Positions 45,915 to 57,540 of a stretch of 64,000 bases of DNA are shown here, one piece after another. Source of the DNA: Xanthostigma xanthostigma (taxonomy: Eukaryota > Arthropoda > Insecta > Raphidioptera > Raphidiidae); NCBI GenBank assembly GCA_963575645.1, contig OY754468.1, forward strand, positions 25,692,465-25,756,464. Reading direction: 5' to 3'. Within the stretch, counting starts at the first letter, position 1. Every line of letters begins with the position of its first letter. Under the pieces are notes generated by a model. It saw only the letters and a list, made by a program, of their open reading frames with translations. It was not told where the DNA came from and made no database searches. The position numbers and the translations under genes are program-made.

Positions 45915-46470
45915 TACAATCCAGAGACGCTCACGCATCTCTTGTCGGCATGCAGTCATTATGCAAGTTGCGCTTACATTCATCGTCACAATGCCCCTCT
46001 AAGGGTGTTATATTACCACTTGATACATTATTACGGAGTTGATAAAATTCCTGTTTTACCTTATGTTCCCGGCGATATTGAGTCCGTTGTCGAGAATGAA
46101 CCGTGTAAGATTTTCTGGAACTATTCATTCAGTACTACCAGACAACTTTCAGCTACAAAGCTTGATATAGTTCTTCTTGATAAAATCACGCGAGTTATGT
46201 ATGTCGTCGAGTTCTCAGCTCCTGCTGAAATGAACATAGCCGGGAAGGAGACGGAGAAGCGGACAAAATATCAAGACCTTCTTTTTGAACTCAGGAAGCA
46301 GTATCCAGAGTATTCTGTTAAATTAATTGTTCTTATAATTGGTGTTCTTGGAGTCACTGTTGGCAAATATAAAATCTATTTCGGAATGTCAGCGTAATGC
46401 TGAGTCACTAGTCTATCGCATGCAAAAAACCGTGTTTACCGGGTCGCACCGTGTACTCCGTGCGCGCGAC
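45915..46470 (+). pseudogene. Non-LTR retrotransposon C-terminal endonuclease relic
   Basis: The frame opens right after an (AAT)n stop-rich tract with NPETLTHLLSAC, the HxxxxC half of a CCHC zinc knuckle, followed by YIHRHNAPLRVLYYHLI. Further on, KLDIVLLD and YVVEFSAP give the D-x14-E spacing of a PD-(D/E)xK restriction-like endonuclease, then EKRTKY and ELRKQYPEYSVKLIVLIIG. This order is what I know from the C-terminal part of endonuclease-bearing LINEs (R2/R4/NeSL-like groups), where the nuclease nicks the target site. A +1 frameshift at about 46345-46385 moves the continuation into another frame, which holds NAESLVYRMQKTVFTGSHRV and LRARD. Reverse transcriptase and 5' parts are missing. 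The first in-frame codon cited as a start would be TTG, so I use the open frame instead. A dead fragment; the clade is uncertain. Confidence 0.7.
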
Positions 46471-46547
46471 CGAAACCTCATTTCATGGTTTGAGACGCGG
46501 TTATATTTACACCTTGATCCGCAAGTATCCCTTGTATGTATCAAAAA
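46471..46547 (+). other. Possible LINE tail
   Basis: Open in the shifted frame after LRARD but without conserved sequence; it probably runs into the palindromic element that follows. Confidence 0.3.
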
Positions 46548-46830
46548 GATTCTGAAAGAGCAGGAAATTTCCTACACAAAAGTCCCATCTCCCGGAACTC
46601 TACCACTAATATTTCTAATTTTAATTTAGAGGCGAAAATAGGGCTAAAAATGTTTTTTCTCTATTTTTTACATATATTTCAATGTTTTCTTAGGATTCCG
46701 TTTAAAGAAAAAAATAGAAAAAAAAATTGTTTAGCCCTATTTCCATCTCGAAATTAAAATTAGAAATATTGGTAGTAGAGTTCCGGGAGATAAGACTTTT
46801 GTGTAGGAAATTTCCTGCTCTTTCGGAATC
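46548..46830. mobile_element. Palindromic MITE-like element
   Basis: GATTCTGAAAGAGCAGGAAA, TTTCCTACACAAAAGTC and CCCGGAACTCTACC run inward from the left and are mirrored from the right end GGAATC. Arms are about 105 bp, loop about 75 bp and AT-rich. It directly follows the LINE relic. Confidence 0.75.
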
Positions 46831-47132
46831 TTTGTTGTGATTTCACATATCTGCAATAGTTTTTGAAATATTCGCAAGAAACCAAATCCCTCTTTTTTCT
46901 TTTACTACAATGTTTATAACTTTTGAAATTTTTTTGTCCCGCATTTCAATTTTTTCAAAAATTTTCTAATCGTCATTCCAAATCGAATGACACCATGATC
47001 ATAATTTTCGGTGATGAAGTACTAGAATTCATCAAAAAAGGACAAGTGAACTAAACTAAACTTTTAGTGAGTCGAATAAATATCCGATCCGCTGAAACGT
47101 TACATTTGAAATTAAATCGGACAAAGCACACT
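46831..47132. other. No gene recognised
   Basis: AT-rich; nothing seen. Confidence 0.4.
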
Positions 47133-47450
47133 GACAACTTAATTTAAGTTAAACGGTTTTATGGTACAACCGATGATGTGTACTAAAAGCTAGAAAATAA
47201 TTGTGGGTTAGCAATCTGGCGTTTTGATCAGACAGAATAAAAACGTGAGACGCATCTAGTAGAAAACTTTCTTTTGTTGTAGATCGCAAATCACACCTCA
47301 CTTTCGGCTGTTTTCTTCGACCATAATGTTACTAATTGCACCCCACGAATTTATTTTAGTTTGATCACAACCTCATATTGCTGACCCACAATTATTTTCT
47401 ACCTTTTAGTACGTCATTTTACAATAAATCTCCTTAACCTAAAGAGTTTT
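47133..47450. mobile_element. Palindromic element, full copy
   Basis: The left arm TTAAGTTAAACGGTTTTATG, GTACTAAAAGCTAGAAAAT and AATTGTGGGTTAGCAAT is mirrored at the right by ATTGCTGACCCACAATT, ATTTTCTACCTTTTAGTAC and a diverged end. A half copy is at 29376-29535. Confidence 0.6.
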
Positions 47451-49269
47451 TAGCCTATTTTATTATGTCACTTTCCAAGAAATATTCTTAAATGATTATA
47501 AAATGTATAGTAAATATTTAATGTGTTAAATTATATGTATACTAATCGATATTTTTTTTTCTCTAAAACTTTACTAATATCAAGTGTAATATAATTTTAT
47601 TCGATTTTTTTTCTCTTTAAACATCAAAATTACAAGATATATTTATTTTTTAATGTTTATTAGCCATTGACAATTTTTCTGTAACTTTTTTCATAAATAT
47701 TTTACCTCCAATAAAAAACTCAAATTTAAGCTTTTTTACTAAGGGTACCTGTTTTAGTTTTTGTAGCTTTCTTATATTGCTCTTTTTATAAAACTTAAAA
47801 TTGACACGAGTCAAGAAAAAAGTTTAAATCGCTGTTTAAAAAGATAATAAAGAGGCATATAGTTGTAAACTTACACACCCATAGGTACATAGATTTTACG
47901 TATAGATAATGTATAAGGTGATGTAGCCAGAGATCTCTTTAGAGCCGTAAAATATATAACTACGATTCTGAAATAGTACACAGTGACGCATCAATATAGT
48001 AGTATCGCTTAATGGACCAACAAAGCAATGTCACAATGTTATTTACCCGTCCCACGCAAAAAAAAAACTATGCCGTTTATATCATATTGTGACATATAAG
48101 TGCATTAATCACTGTTAAATATTTTTTTGCGTTACTATTGTTATGTATAGCGTTGACTAGTTTATCCAATAAAATTAATTATATTTTCTTAAAATGAACG
48201 GGCACCTTTTTATAATTTCTGAGCAGCTTACATACCAGTTCTAGGGATATATATTTTTCCGGAAAATTTTCAATGTCAAAAAGGCAGTTTTTTAGTAATT
48301 TTTTTATAGGACATATTTGTACTTTCAATATTTTCTTTTATTAGTTCATAAACAAAGTATAATGAGGTAGTGGTAGAGGCCAGAAGATGACACCACTGTA
48401 CTGGCTGCTGCAATTCCCGCCATGTTAACAGCACTAGATTGGGATAAAAAAAATCATTCTGCTCTCTTTCAGGAATAATTATTGTTTTTTGTTGGAAGGG
48501 GAAAACTCAAAAGGGCATCACATCCAGAGTTGATGAAGATACTCCAGTTTTGTTTACTTGTAGCTTCTAGTGATAGAGAGTTTAATTTTACAGTAGGTAC
48601 CTTTTTAATTTAGTATAGCTTAAAATTTTCCAAAAGATTTTCTGTATCAAAACTTTCCGGAATACCAACAACTCTGGATGAAACCATCATGCAAGGCATG
48701 CGTATAAGATATGAAATGATTAAAGTCATATTAATATTAAAACTACATTAATATCATATTTGTAAGATCGTTGTCAAATGACGTATAGCTATTTATGTTT
48801 CGCAGAAATAAGGTTATGTAATGTATTCTTGTCCCAATTGACACAGCCGTAAAATAGAAATGCCTTTCTGATTCCCTGTTTAAAGTTATAAGAGGCCGTA
48901 AAAATGTTTGTTTCCCTTATCCTCTTTTATCCTTTTATTATCATCTTCTCACAAGCGTTATTTTTTTTATTGCGAATCTGCTTTCTTGTGTTTAATTTTA
49001 TTTTACACTTCTTATATTTGTTAAACACTGTCAGAAATATTTGAACGTAAAATGATGAAACATGTCAAGGATATTTGAAATATTTATAAAGATAATTTGA
49101 TAGTTTGGTATATACATTCGGAAACGTTTTATGAAATTGTGAAATAATGTAATAAGTTTGATGCTTATTGCGATTATTTTTTTTTTCAAAACAGAAAGAA
49201 ACTGTTATTGAAAATTCGGTTCGAGTGTATTAAATCACAGAATTTGAAGACCGTCAATATTAACACGAG
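47451..49269. other. No gene established; coding-like scrap at 48377-48478
   Basis: Mostly AT-rich. At 48377-48478 a short plus frame reads PEDDTTVLAAAIPAMLTALD followed by a stop, and shortly after another frame reads HPELMKILQFCLLVASSDRE. Their composition looks protein-like, but they are short, in different frames and not recognised. Confidence 0.35.
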
Positions 49270-49551
49270 CGATTTAGTGAGTGTTAACAGTCACTCGTGG
49301 GATGATATTACAAAAAATATACATTCTACATTCTAAAATAGCTGATTTTCACTTCATAAGAAGCATATATTTATATAACTAGTGTGAGACCCATCTCGCA
49401 CTAGTGCATAAAGTAAAGCAAACGTATTTCGATTTGCTGAATTGTCAGTTATATAAATATATATTTCTTATGAAGTGAAAATCAGCGATTTTAGAATGTA
49501 GAATGTATCTTTTTTGTAATGATATCATCCCTCGAGTGACTGCTACAATCG
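49270..49551. mobile_element. Palindromic element containing the AAAATAGCTG core
   Basis: The left arm has CAGTCACTCGTGGGATGATA, TACATTCTACATTCTAAAA and AGCTGATTTTCACTTCATAA; the right arm mirrors it, with a GTAATG indel. The centre has ACTAGTGTGAGACC...GCACTAGT, itself a small palindrome. The core relates it to 780-905, 49960-50082 and 63058-63168. Confidence 0.75.
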
Positions 49552-49959
49552 TTATACAGGCATAAAAAGCAGTTTTTATTTAACAGGGGATCGTGCAAAA
49601 CAAAGCTTTGTGGCGACTAGCACACCAGAATAATCACCAGAAAACAATGTCTAAAATCTAAATCAACGATTATTATTATTATTTATAAATTTCTTACACA
49701 TTAAATTTTGTGTGGAATAGGTTAGAAATCAAATTCAAATGAAAGATAACTTGGAACAACATATTAACAGAGAACAAAGTTGTGTGGTGTAAAAGACTCA
49801 AATAGGTTTTTTAACGGCCGTTTAAAACTAGGTAAGCTTTGATTGTGCATTTGTAATAATAGCAGTTTATGTATCTAGGGTAGATTGAATTATATTACAC
49901 TAGTTTGTGATATTATGTTAAAGCGAGGAGCTTTAATTATTACTCGAGTAAAAATGTTA

Positions 49960-50082
49960 TTCTGTCCGAGATATACTATATTTTTTGCACGTACTTCCTA
50001 TAAAATAGCTGGTTTTCATTTTATTTTTGAAATGTTTGACAGAATTTCAGATTTCAGCAAACTTTGCTTTTCATTGTAGGTT
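49960..50082 (+). repeat. AAAATAGCTG family, long copy
   Basis: GAGATATACTATATTTTTTG, CACGTACTTCCTATAAAAT, AGCTGGTTTTCATTTT and TTCAGCAAAC...CATTGTAGG match 63058-63168 and, in part, 780-905 and 61825-61870. Confidence 0.55.
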
Positions 50083-50272
50083 ATTAAAAAAACAATAGGT
50101 AAACAGACATTAATGTATTTATATTTATATTTGTTTATTTAATGACTAAAATTCAGTTATGGCGCGACCAGTTTTGTTTACAACACTAGAGCGAAATGCG
50201 CAACTTTAAATGGCTGCATACGTACATGTAAAGTAGGTATTTTATAAAGGGTAGTGCAAAAAAAAGCAAGTA

Positions 50273-50738
50273 CAGTCGAACCTGGATAAGCAAGAGTTCA
50301 AGAGACCGCGATTTATTTTTCGCTTATGGAGGTTTTTCACTAACCCGAGTTTCTAGCTTATAGAGGTACAGGAATGGCCTTTCTCACTTATAGAGGTCTA
50401 TAAAAATACAGCAAATATGTAGTGATAAACATGTATGTATTATTCGACATAGATGCTTATAAAAAAAGAAAACAACAACAGAAAAACCAATGATACAACA
50501 ACATTCTTTAATTTTTGTGGAACTATTGACACCTACGTTCGACTATCGCTTATAGAGGTGCAGGCAAGTAGTAGTCTCAGTTATAGAGATCCATGAGTGA
50601 AAATGTCTTTCTCTTATAAGGGTTTCTGTTTCTCACTTATCGAGGTTTAAGAGGATTACGAAGATAGTACGCCTGGCAATTAGTCTCATTTAGAGAGTTT
50701 TCTCGCTTACCCAGTTCTCACTCACTCAGGAATGACTA
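50273..50738. mobile_element. Pogo/Tigger-like MITE with TA target duplication
   Basis: CAGTCGAACCTGGATAAGC at the left, preceded by TA, resembles pogo-type ends. The right end, reverse-complemented, is TAGTCATTCCTGAGTGAG, with TA following. About six copies of (A/C)CTTATAGAGGT or close variants (near 50334, 50368, 50397, 50547, 50580 and 50636) are spread along it, typical of subterminal repeats. No transposase in 466 bp. Confidence 0.65.
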
Positions 50739-52544
50739 TAAATCTCTCGGATATCTCTACTGCATATTATTTTGTACTCTCTCGAAGTAATTCATATGGA
50801 GGAATTTATGGTAATTCTGCAATGAATCGACGACGCAAAACTCATGTCGAGATAATTGTAGGATATTGATAACGCTTCATTAGAATAATTCAGTGATCTG
50901 AAATGGCTCGTTTGAGAACGGAAAAGACGACACAGCAGGATTCGTTCAGTATAGGTATAATATATCTACTACAGGCGGAAGCAGATGGCGCTATTGTGCT
51001 GTAGATATAAAGCTGACCGGCATTTGTTTCTGTATATAGAAGTAAATACTGTTTCTTTCTTTTATATATATCACATTCAGCTCACATGAAATAGCCTGAG
51101 GTGGGCAATTTGTTCACACACGAGTGTAATTTTCAGGACGTCTTTTAGTAGTTTGCTGGCAAAATAAAACAAGTCTCGGTGTAAATTTACCTTGTGAACT
51201 GTTTTATGCCTTCTACTTCTGCCACACTTATATGTTGAGATCTTTTTCTCAGTTTAATGTGTCAGTCATTGAGAGTTGTAAATTAAAAACAGGATTCCGT
51301 TTTGCTAAGCTTCTAAGGTTGTTAATGTATTTGAAGGAAAACTTGCATTTCTTTCTTTTGTCTTTCATTTTTTATGTAACAATTTTGTATTGTTAATAGT
51401 TTGTTTTATTTTTAAATGAAAATTGGGGATATAAATATTGGGAAGTTAATACACAAATTAATAAAATTTGTAAACGTTTCTATACCTATATTAAAATTTT
51501 GAAAATAATTATCGTAAATATTTATTTAGGGTTATCCTAACCTGCAAATTCTTTCGTGGTAATGTCTTTTGACAGAAAACTTAATATCTTACTTAATAGT
51601 AGAGATATAATAAACAGAGACAACCTTTAACGTATTTAATTAATTAATTTATCTATCAGCTACTAACCAAAACACTAAAGTTCTCGCGAATTAGTTTGAG
51701 TCTTTTTTGACCTCTCTCTATCTCCGAAGCTAATTACGTTATAGAATTCAATTTTTTTCTGAGGGGTTAAGATTTTATACAAGCGGTATTCCAAATTTCA
51801 TACGCCTAGGGGGAATAATTCCGTATATACGAGTGTTCAAAAATCACGATTTTTGACATTCACTGACTGATAGATCATCATAATTCATAAGGTGCTGAGA
51901 GCATCGATCTGAATGCATCAATCGGTCGTCCGAACACTACTCGCATCTAGTCGGTGTATTATAATGAAATTTGGTATATAACAACAATATAATGAAGTAC
52001 AGTATATAACTAGATAATATTATGTGTCGAGATAATATTTAGAATAATTAGTAAGAATACAACTTTGCAAAAAGTATGTATTGATATCCTGCATCAAAAA
52101 ACATAAATGCGAAATAGGGACAAGTTCGACGCAAAGAATAAGTGGGTTTGCCTGATTTGCCTAAGAAAAGAAGTGAAATCTAAGAAGGTGTTGTGATTTC
52201 TTAGGTCTTCGGCTAGTATTATTTTGATTCGTTCGTCTTATTCACCTGCATGTTTCGCAGCATAGTCGACATTTTCATTGCCTTGGATGCTACAATGACA
52301 GGGAAACCCACATGAATATTACGCCTTACGTGTATGTTGAATTGTTGGCATTGATTGTACGATAGGATGGACGGCAGACCTTTTGATATTTTAAGAAGAG
52401 AGCTTTTGTAGTCTGTGAAGATTAGGAAATCAAAATTAAGGTTATTTAATATAGAATTAATAAGATATAGCAATTAGTTCACTATTTATTACTTCTGTGA
52501 TTTCATTTAACAAAATAAAATAAGACACCTTGATATTATGGTGT
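50739..52544. other. No gene recognised
   Basis: AT-rich to mixed. The frame 52219-52473 (minus) has no motif. No terminal repeats noted except the AAATAAGACACCTTG lead-in of the next element. Confidence 0.45.
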
Positions 52545-52867
52545 GATAAAATTACACGGGATACAAGGCCAAAATATTAAAACAATTTTTATTCACTAGA
52601 ACATTATTTATTGGTCAACGTTTTGGCAATATTTCTTGGCTTCTTCAGGACCTAAATCTTTAGTGAAAAGTCAAAAACTTAAAAACATAAAATAATTTAC
52701 AACAATGATTTAAAATTATTTTGTTTTTAACTTTGTGACTTTTCACTAAAGATTTTTAAGGTCCTGAAGAACACAAAAAATATTGCCGAAATTTTGACCA
52801 ATAAATAAAGTTCTAGTGAATAGAAATTGTTTTAATATTTTAGCTTTGTATCCCGTATAATTTTATC
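52545..52867. mobile_element. Palindromic element with paired GAAACGTT hairpins
   Basis: GATAAAATTACACGGGATAC and ACAATTTTTATTCACTAGAAC-like sequence at the left are mirrored by GTTCTAGTGAATAGAAATTG and GTATCCCGTATAATTTTATC at the right. Inside, GGTCCTGAAGAAG with a GCC-AA/TT-GCC stem and a GAAACGTTGACC-like closing strand occurs once on each strand (52616-52660 minus, 52755-52800 plus). A deleted relative lies at 22615-22790. Confidence 0.8.
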
Positions 52868-52883
52868 ATTTCATTTATAGTAG

Positions 52884-55800
52884 AAGAGCTAGTGAACCAT
52901 CCGAGTAACCCGTTTCCCACAAAGCTAGAAAATTTTTAAATGATATTTTATTATCCGTCATTTAAGAAAATACCGTTCTGGCAGGCATCTCGCGGTTGCG
53001 TCATCATCCCTTAAATTTTTGAAAATGTCAAAAAAAAATTTTTTTTAACCGACTCCCACAAGGCTACAATTTTTATATGTTGTAATTTACATATGTTTAA
53101 GTGTAAAAAAAAATTGACAGACTATTTTGAGGGTTGCAAGTACGTGCCAGACTATAGCAAAGTTGTCATCTGGATAGTAATTCATAACCTGCTCCCACAA
53201 GGCTAAAATTTTGAGGGCATGTTCTTTAAATTGTTTAAAAAATATATGTAAAAAGCCAGAACATTCTAGCGGTTGCGGGTGTCTGCCAGACAAGTATTTA
53301 ATAGTCACGACTCTCGATGGGAGTACGAGCGCAACAGACTTATACGAGTTCCAATGTTAGAAAGAGAGAATACATCTATTGTACTGCAGACTGGAGAGGG
53401 ATTCCAACGTTATTTTAACGGAAAAAGTGAGCGCGCATGAGGGGCTGAGGCGTATATGTCTGACTGTATAAAAAAATCGAGTATTTTTTTTTAAATGAAC
53501 CACTAAAATATTATTCTAAATGACGGAAAAAAAGGCTGTCGAAGTTTCAGCTCTTAATATTAATTTTAAGATGTGCTTCTCGCGATTTTCTATTTCCCAT
53601 TTAAATTACATATAGAAAACAAATCTTTTTAACTTTGGAGTTTTATAATATGTCAACGGATTGGCTTTTCGATAAAACTAACACCTACAAATTTTTGTCG
53701 GAAATTGAATGCTCTATATTCTATAAAAAAGGGTCTCTTATTATTTTATGATAAATCTACTCATTCAAAAGTTATTCGCGGTTAAAATTGAATTCTATGA
53801 ATTTTCTACTTTTAAAATTATCGTAAAATTTAGTAGAACTTTTTTTGAAAAAATTGCTATTAAATAAATAATTAAAATTTTTAAGTGAATTGGTATATTC
53901 AAAGCAATGACACGTCAATCCGGTGTCGGAGAGGCAACCGGATGGCGAGTGGTAATCTGGGCCTATGAGTGGTGCAGAACCCCCTGGTAGCGGCCAAAGG
54001 GACCCCAAATGGACGGGGGCGGCGATATGGGGGTGGGGCAAAATCGAAAAATGTTTGAAAAGGCAACCGGATAAAAATGCGGTTGCATTGAAGGAAATAC
54101 CCTAATTATATAATATATTTTTTTTGCCATCCGAAACACGCGGGCCGTTTTTGCACTAGCGAATAAAAAAAAACTGAAAAGGCAACCGCTTCAAAATTAG
54201 TGAGCATACTTATTGAAACCACCAAACGTTGGAAAAAAATTGCCATCCGATCCTGATGGGCAGTTTCGGAGAAACAACCCCTCAAAGTCGCCGAAAAGCC
54301 CTTTTTTTCGATTTTTTCAACAATAAGTAAAAAAAACACTAAAAATTGTTCAAATCGGATGGCATTCGAAATTTATACTGTTCTAAGTACAAATAATAGT
54401 GTGTATCAATGCCATCCGATTTCGATTAAATTTACCCCTATTTAGCCACCCCCAAAACTCATGAAAATAACAATTTTATGCAGCGTATGGCATTATTTTT
54501 ATTGTTATTGAGTTTTGGGGGTTGGCTAAATAGGGGTAAATTTAATCGAAATCGGATGGCATTGATACACACTATTATTTGTACTTAGGACAGTATAAAT
54601 TTCGAATGCCATCCGATTTGAACAATTTTTAGTGTGTGTTTTTTACTTATTGTTGAAAAAATCGATAAAAAGGGTTTTTCAATAAGTATGCTCACTAATT
54701 TTGAAGCGGTTGCCTTTTCAGTTTTTTTTTTATTTTTTTTTATTCGCTAGTGCAAAAACGGCCCGCGTGTTTCGGATGGCAAAAAAAATATATTATATAA
54801 TTAGGGTATTTCCTTCAATGCAACCGCATTTTTATCCGGTTGCCTTTTCAAACATTTTTCGATTTTGCCCCACCCCCATATCGCCGCCCCCGTCCATTTG
54901 GGGTCACTTTGGCCGCTACCAGAGGGTTCTGTACCACTCATAGGCCCAGATTACCACTCGCCATCCGGTTGCCTCTCCGACACCGGATTGACGTGCCATT
55001 GCTTTGAATAGTATATGATTTTCTTTGTGAATGGTTTTCAATGGAAAAAATTAATATTTCCATGTCCAAATAATAGCAATTTTTGCAAAAAAAACTACAA
55101 AATTTTACGATAATTTTAAAAATAGAAAATTCATGAAATTAAAATTTAACCGCGAATAACTTTTGAAAGAGTAGATTTGTCATAAAATAATTTGAGACCC
55201 GTTTTTATAGGGCATTGAATTTCCGACAATTTGTATTAGTTTTATCCGTTGACATATTATAAAACACTAAAGTTAAAAAGATTTTTTTTTCTGTTATTTA
55301 ATGGGAAATAGAAAATCGCGATGAGAGGCACCTCTTAATATTAATATTAATAGCTGAAATTTCGAGAGCCTTTTGTCCGTCATTTAGAATAATATTTCGG
55401 TGGTTCATTAAAAAAAAAAATAGTTGATTTTTTTTATACAGTCTATTACATATACGCCTCAGCCCCTCATGCGCGCTCACTTTTTCCGTTAAAATAACGT
55501 TGGAATCCCTCTCCAGTCTGCAGTACAATAGATGTATTCTCTCTTTCTAACATTGGAACTCGTATAAGTCTGTTGCGCTCGCACTCCCATCGAGAGTCGT
55601 GACTATTAAATACTTGTCTGGCAGACACCCGCAACCGCTAGAATGTTCTGGCTTTTTACATATATTTTTTAAACAATTTAAAGAACATGCCCTCAAAATT
55701 TTAGCCTTGTGGGAGCAGGTTATGAATTACTATCCAGATGACAACTTTGCTATAGTCTGGCACGTACTTGCAACCCTCAAAATAGTCTGTCAATTTTTTT

Positions 55801-56023
55801 TTACACTTAAACATATGTAAATTACAACATATTAAAATTGTAGCCTTGTGGGAGTCGGTTAAAAAAAATTTTTTTTTGACATTTTCAAAAATTTAAGGGA
55901 TGATGACGCAACCGCGAGATGCCTGCCAGAACGGTATTTTCTTAAATGACGGATAATAAAACATCATTTAAAAATTTTCTAGCTTTGTGGGAAACGGGTT
56001 ACTCAGATGGTTCACTAGCTCTT
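52884..56023. mobile_element. 3.1-kb near-perfect palindrome (foldback-like element)
   Basis: AAGAGCTAGTGAACCATC at the left is mirrored by GATGGTTCACTAGCTCTT at the right. Arms of about 1.55 kb meet around a loop of about 47 bp (54462-54508). Subterminal parts of each arm hold three diverged units of about 125 bp with CCCACAARGCTA and CTGGCAGRCAYC/CGGTTGCG boxes; the inner parts hold many GCCATCCGAT and GGCAACCG words. Arms differ by roughly a tenth in places, yet 53087-53308 and 55599-55820 are identical and give the same 73-codon frame (starting MTIKYLSGRH). That frame resembles no family I know and is probably passenger sequence. No transposase found. Boundaries are clear; target duplication not found. 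Confidence 0.85.
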
Positions 56024-57386
56024 AGACTATTAGTTTATATGTTTACGCTCATGTAGGCACAGTTAGTAGATATAGTTGTTTTGAAGTCAACATTGAATGA
56101 AGTTGCAATAGTCTTTATTTATCTATTCTAGGAAGAATTTCCTATAGTATATTGGATTTGTATCGGATTTTAACTTTCGGCCAAGTTCTTTTAACTCATT
56201 CGGTATATACACATTTAGACTGTCAACAGGAATTTAATTTTAAATTTAACGTTATTATCAAATGATTAGCATCACTGATTTGGAACTGGCTAAACGGCAT
56301 AGAATCGATATAACCGGACTGTTCGTCTACAAAACGTACAAAAAGGGACTGTTTTATATGTAGTAACTACGTTCTATGTTCACTGATATCGAATTTCGCT
56401 ATTTGCTGAGCTGCACATGTACTGCTATATTAAATAAAGCCGCATTAATACTTCACATAACTTAACGTTTAACGTAACGCTTCAAAAAATAAAATTTTCG
56501 CCTAATTTTTTTTGATAAATGGTCTGAAAATTAGTCGAAAATTTTATTTATTGAAGAATATAATCAGACGTGAAACAACTGTAATACTTATCGTGACACT
56601 TAACGTAACATTTATCTTAACTAAATAAAAACCCATAGATATCAAATTAACCGTCAAAAGATCATTTTTTGCACACTGTGAATACATTACCATTGTTGAG
56701 TCGTTTATGAAACTTCTTTTGATCGGACTTTTCACAGATAGTTATGAATTAATATTAGACTGATTGCGTTGTTCTGGAAAGTTAAAATAGAAATTTATTT
56801 TACAAACCCAGTTTTTAAACTGAGTTTGAAATTTACTGGAGTTTTCGTTTATTTTTCGTCTCTTTTTTAAAGTTTAAACTGTGAAAAACGGAACCCTTAT
56901 AGTGTGAAACGGTTCACGAATTGGGTATTTAGCTTAAATACTGCGATCCATAGATTTACGATAAAAAAATGTTGCATTTGCGACCAATAAAATGATAATA
57001 AAAATAAATAAATATAAAGAGGTTGGTAAAGATTACATGAAAACTGTAGCGAAGGTATTCAATAGATTTTTACATTTTGTACAAAATAAGTTATAGTCTA
57101 AACGCTGTAAATTAAACACCGCTACGTCATCAGTCTAACAGCAGAAAAACGACACCCTGACAACAACAGGCGATTTCCCAATGACTGACCTACAATGAAT
57201 ATTTAAATAAATAATATTACTATAGCACAATCCGCCACTGAGTAACCAAGAACAACTGCCGTAGCCGAGCGATAACGTATCGGTATTTAACTTACAGCGT
57301 TTGAACTTTACTAGGACTGTCGTTCATAAATGATTCGTGCAACATGAACGATTCACTCTGGTTTGCCGTGAACACACGACTCCTTT
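56024..57386. other. No gene recognised; dispersed motif at 56520-56575
   Basis: GGTCTGAAAATTAGTCGAAA and TTTTATTTATTGAAGAA...AATCAGACGTGAAAC at 56520-56575 match the arms at 25905-26100 and 29600-29760. Otherwise unassigned. The octamer ACTCCTTT at 57379-57386 is the left target duplication of the next element. Confidence 0.5.
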
Positions 57387-57449
57387 ACGGAAGCCGGGTT
57401 GGCTCATTGGTGACTAGTGGAGTAGTGGCACCGCACTCGGCCACTTCCA

Positions 57450-57479
57450 ACATGTTAACGCGTGCACGCGTTAACATGT
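57450..57479. repeat. Perfect 30-bp palindrome in the left terminal repeat
   Basis: ACATGTTAACGCGTG followed immediately by its exact reverse complement. The right terminal repeat has the same at 57945-57974 with one base changed. Possibly a transposase or other protein binding site. Confidence 0.85.
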
Positions 57480-57540
57480 GTCCGTGTGCGGGATAAATGC
57501 AGATTTCTACCTTATCCGTGTGCGGGATAAATGCAGATTT

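Noticed and set aside
53772..54943. Mirrored frames of 77-89 codons inside the 3.1-kb palindrome
   Set aside because: Their amino-acid content follows the GCCATCCGAT/GGCAACCG words and the frames differ between the arms.
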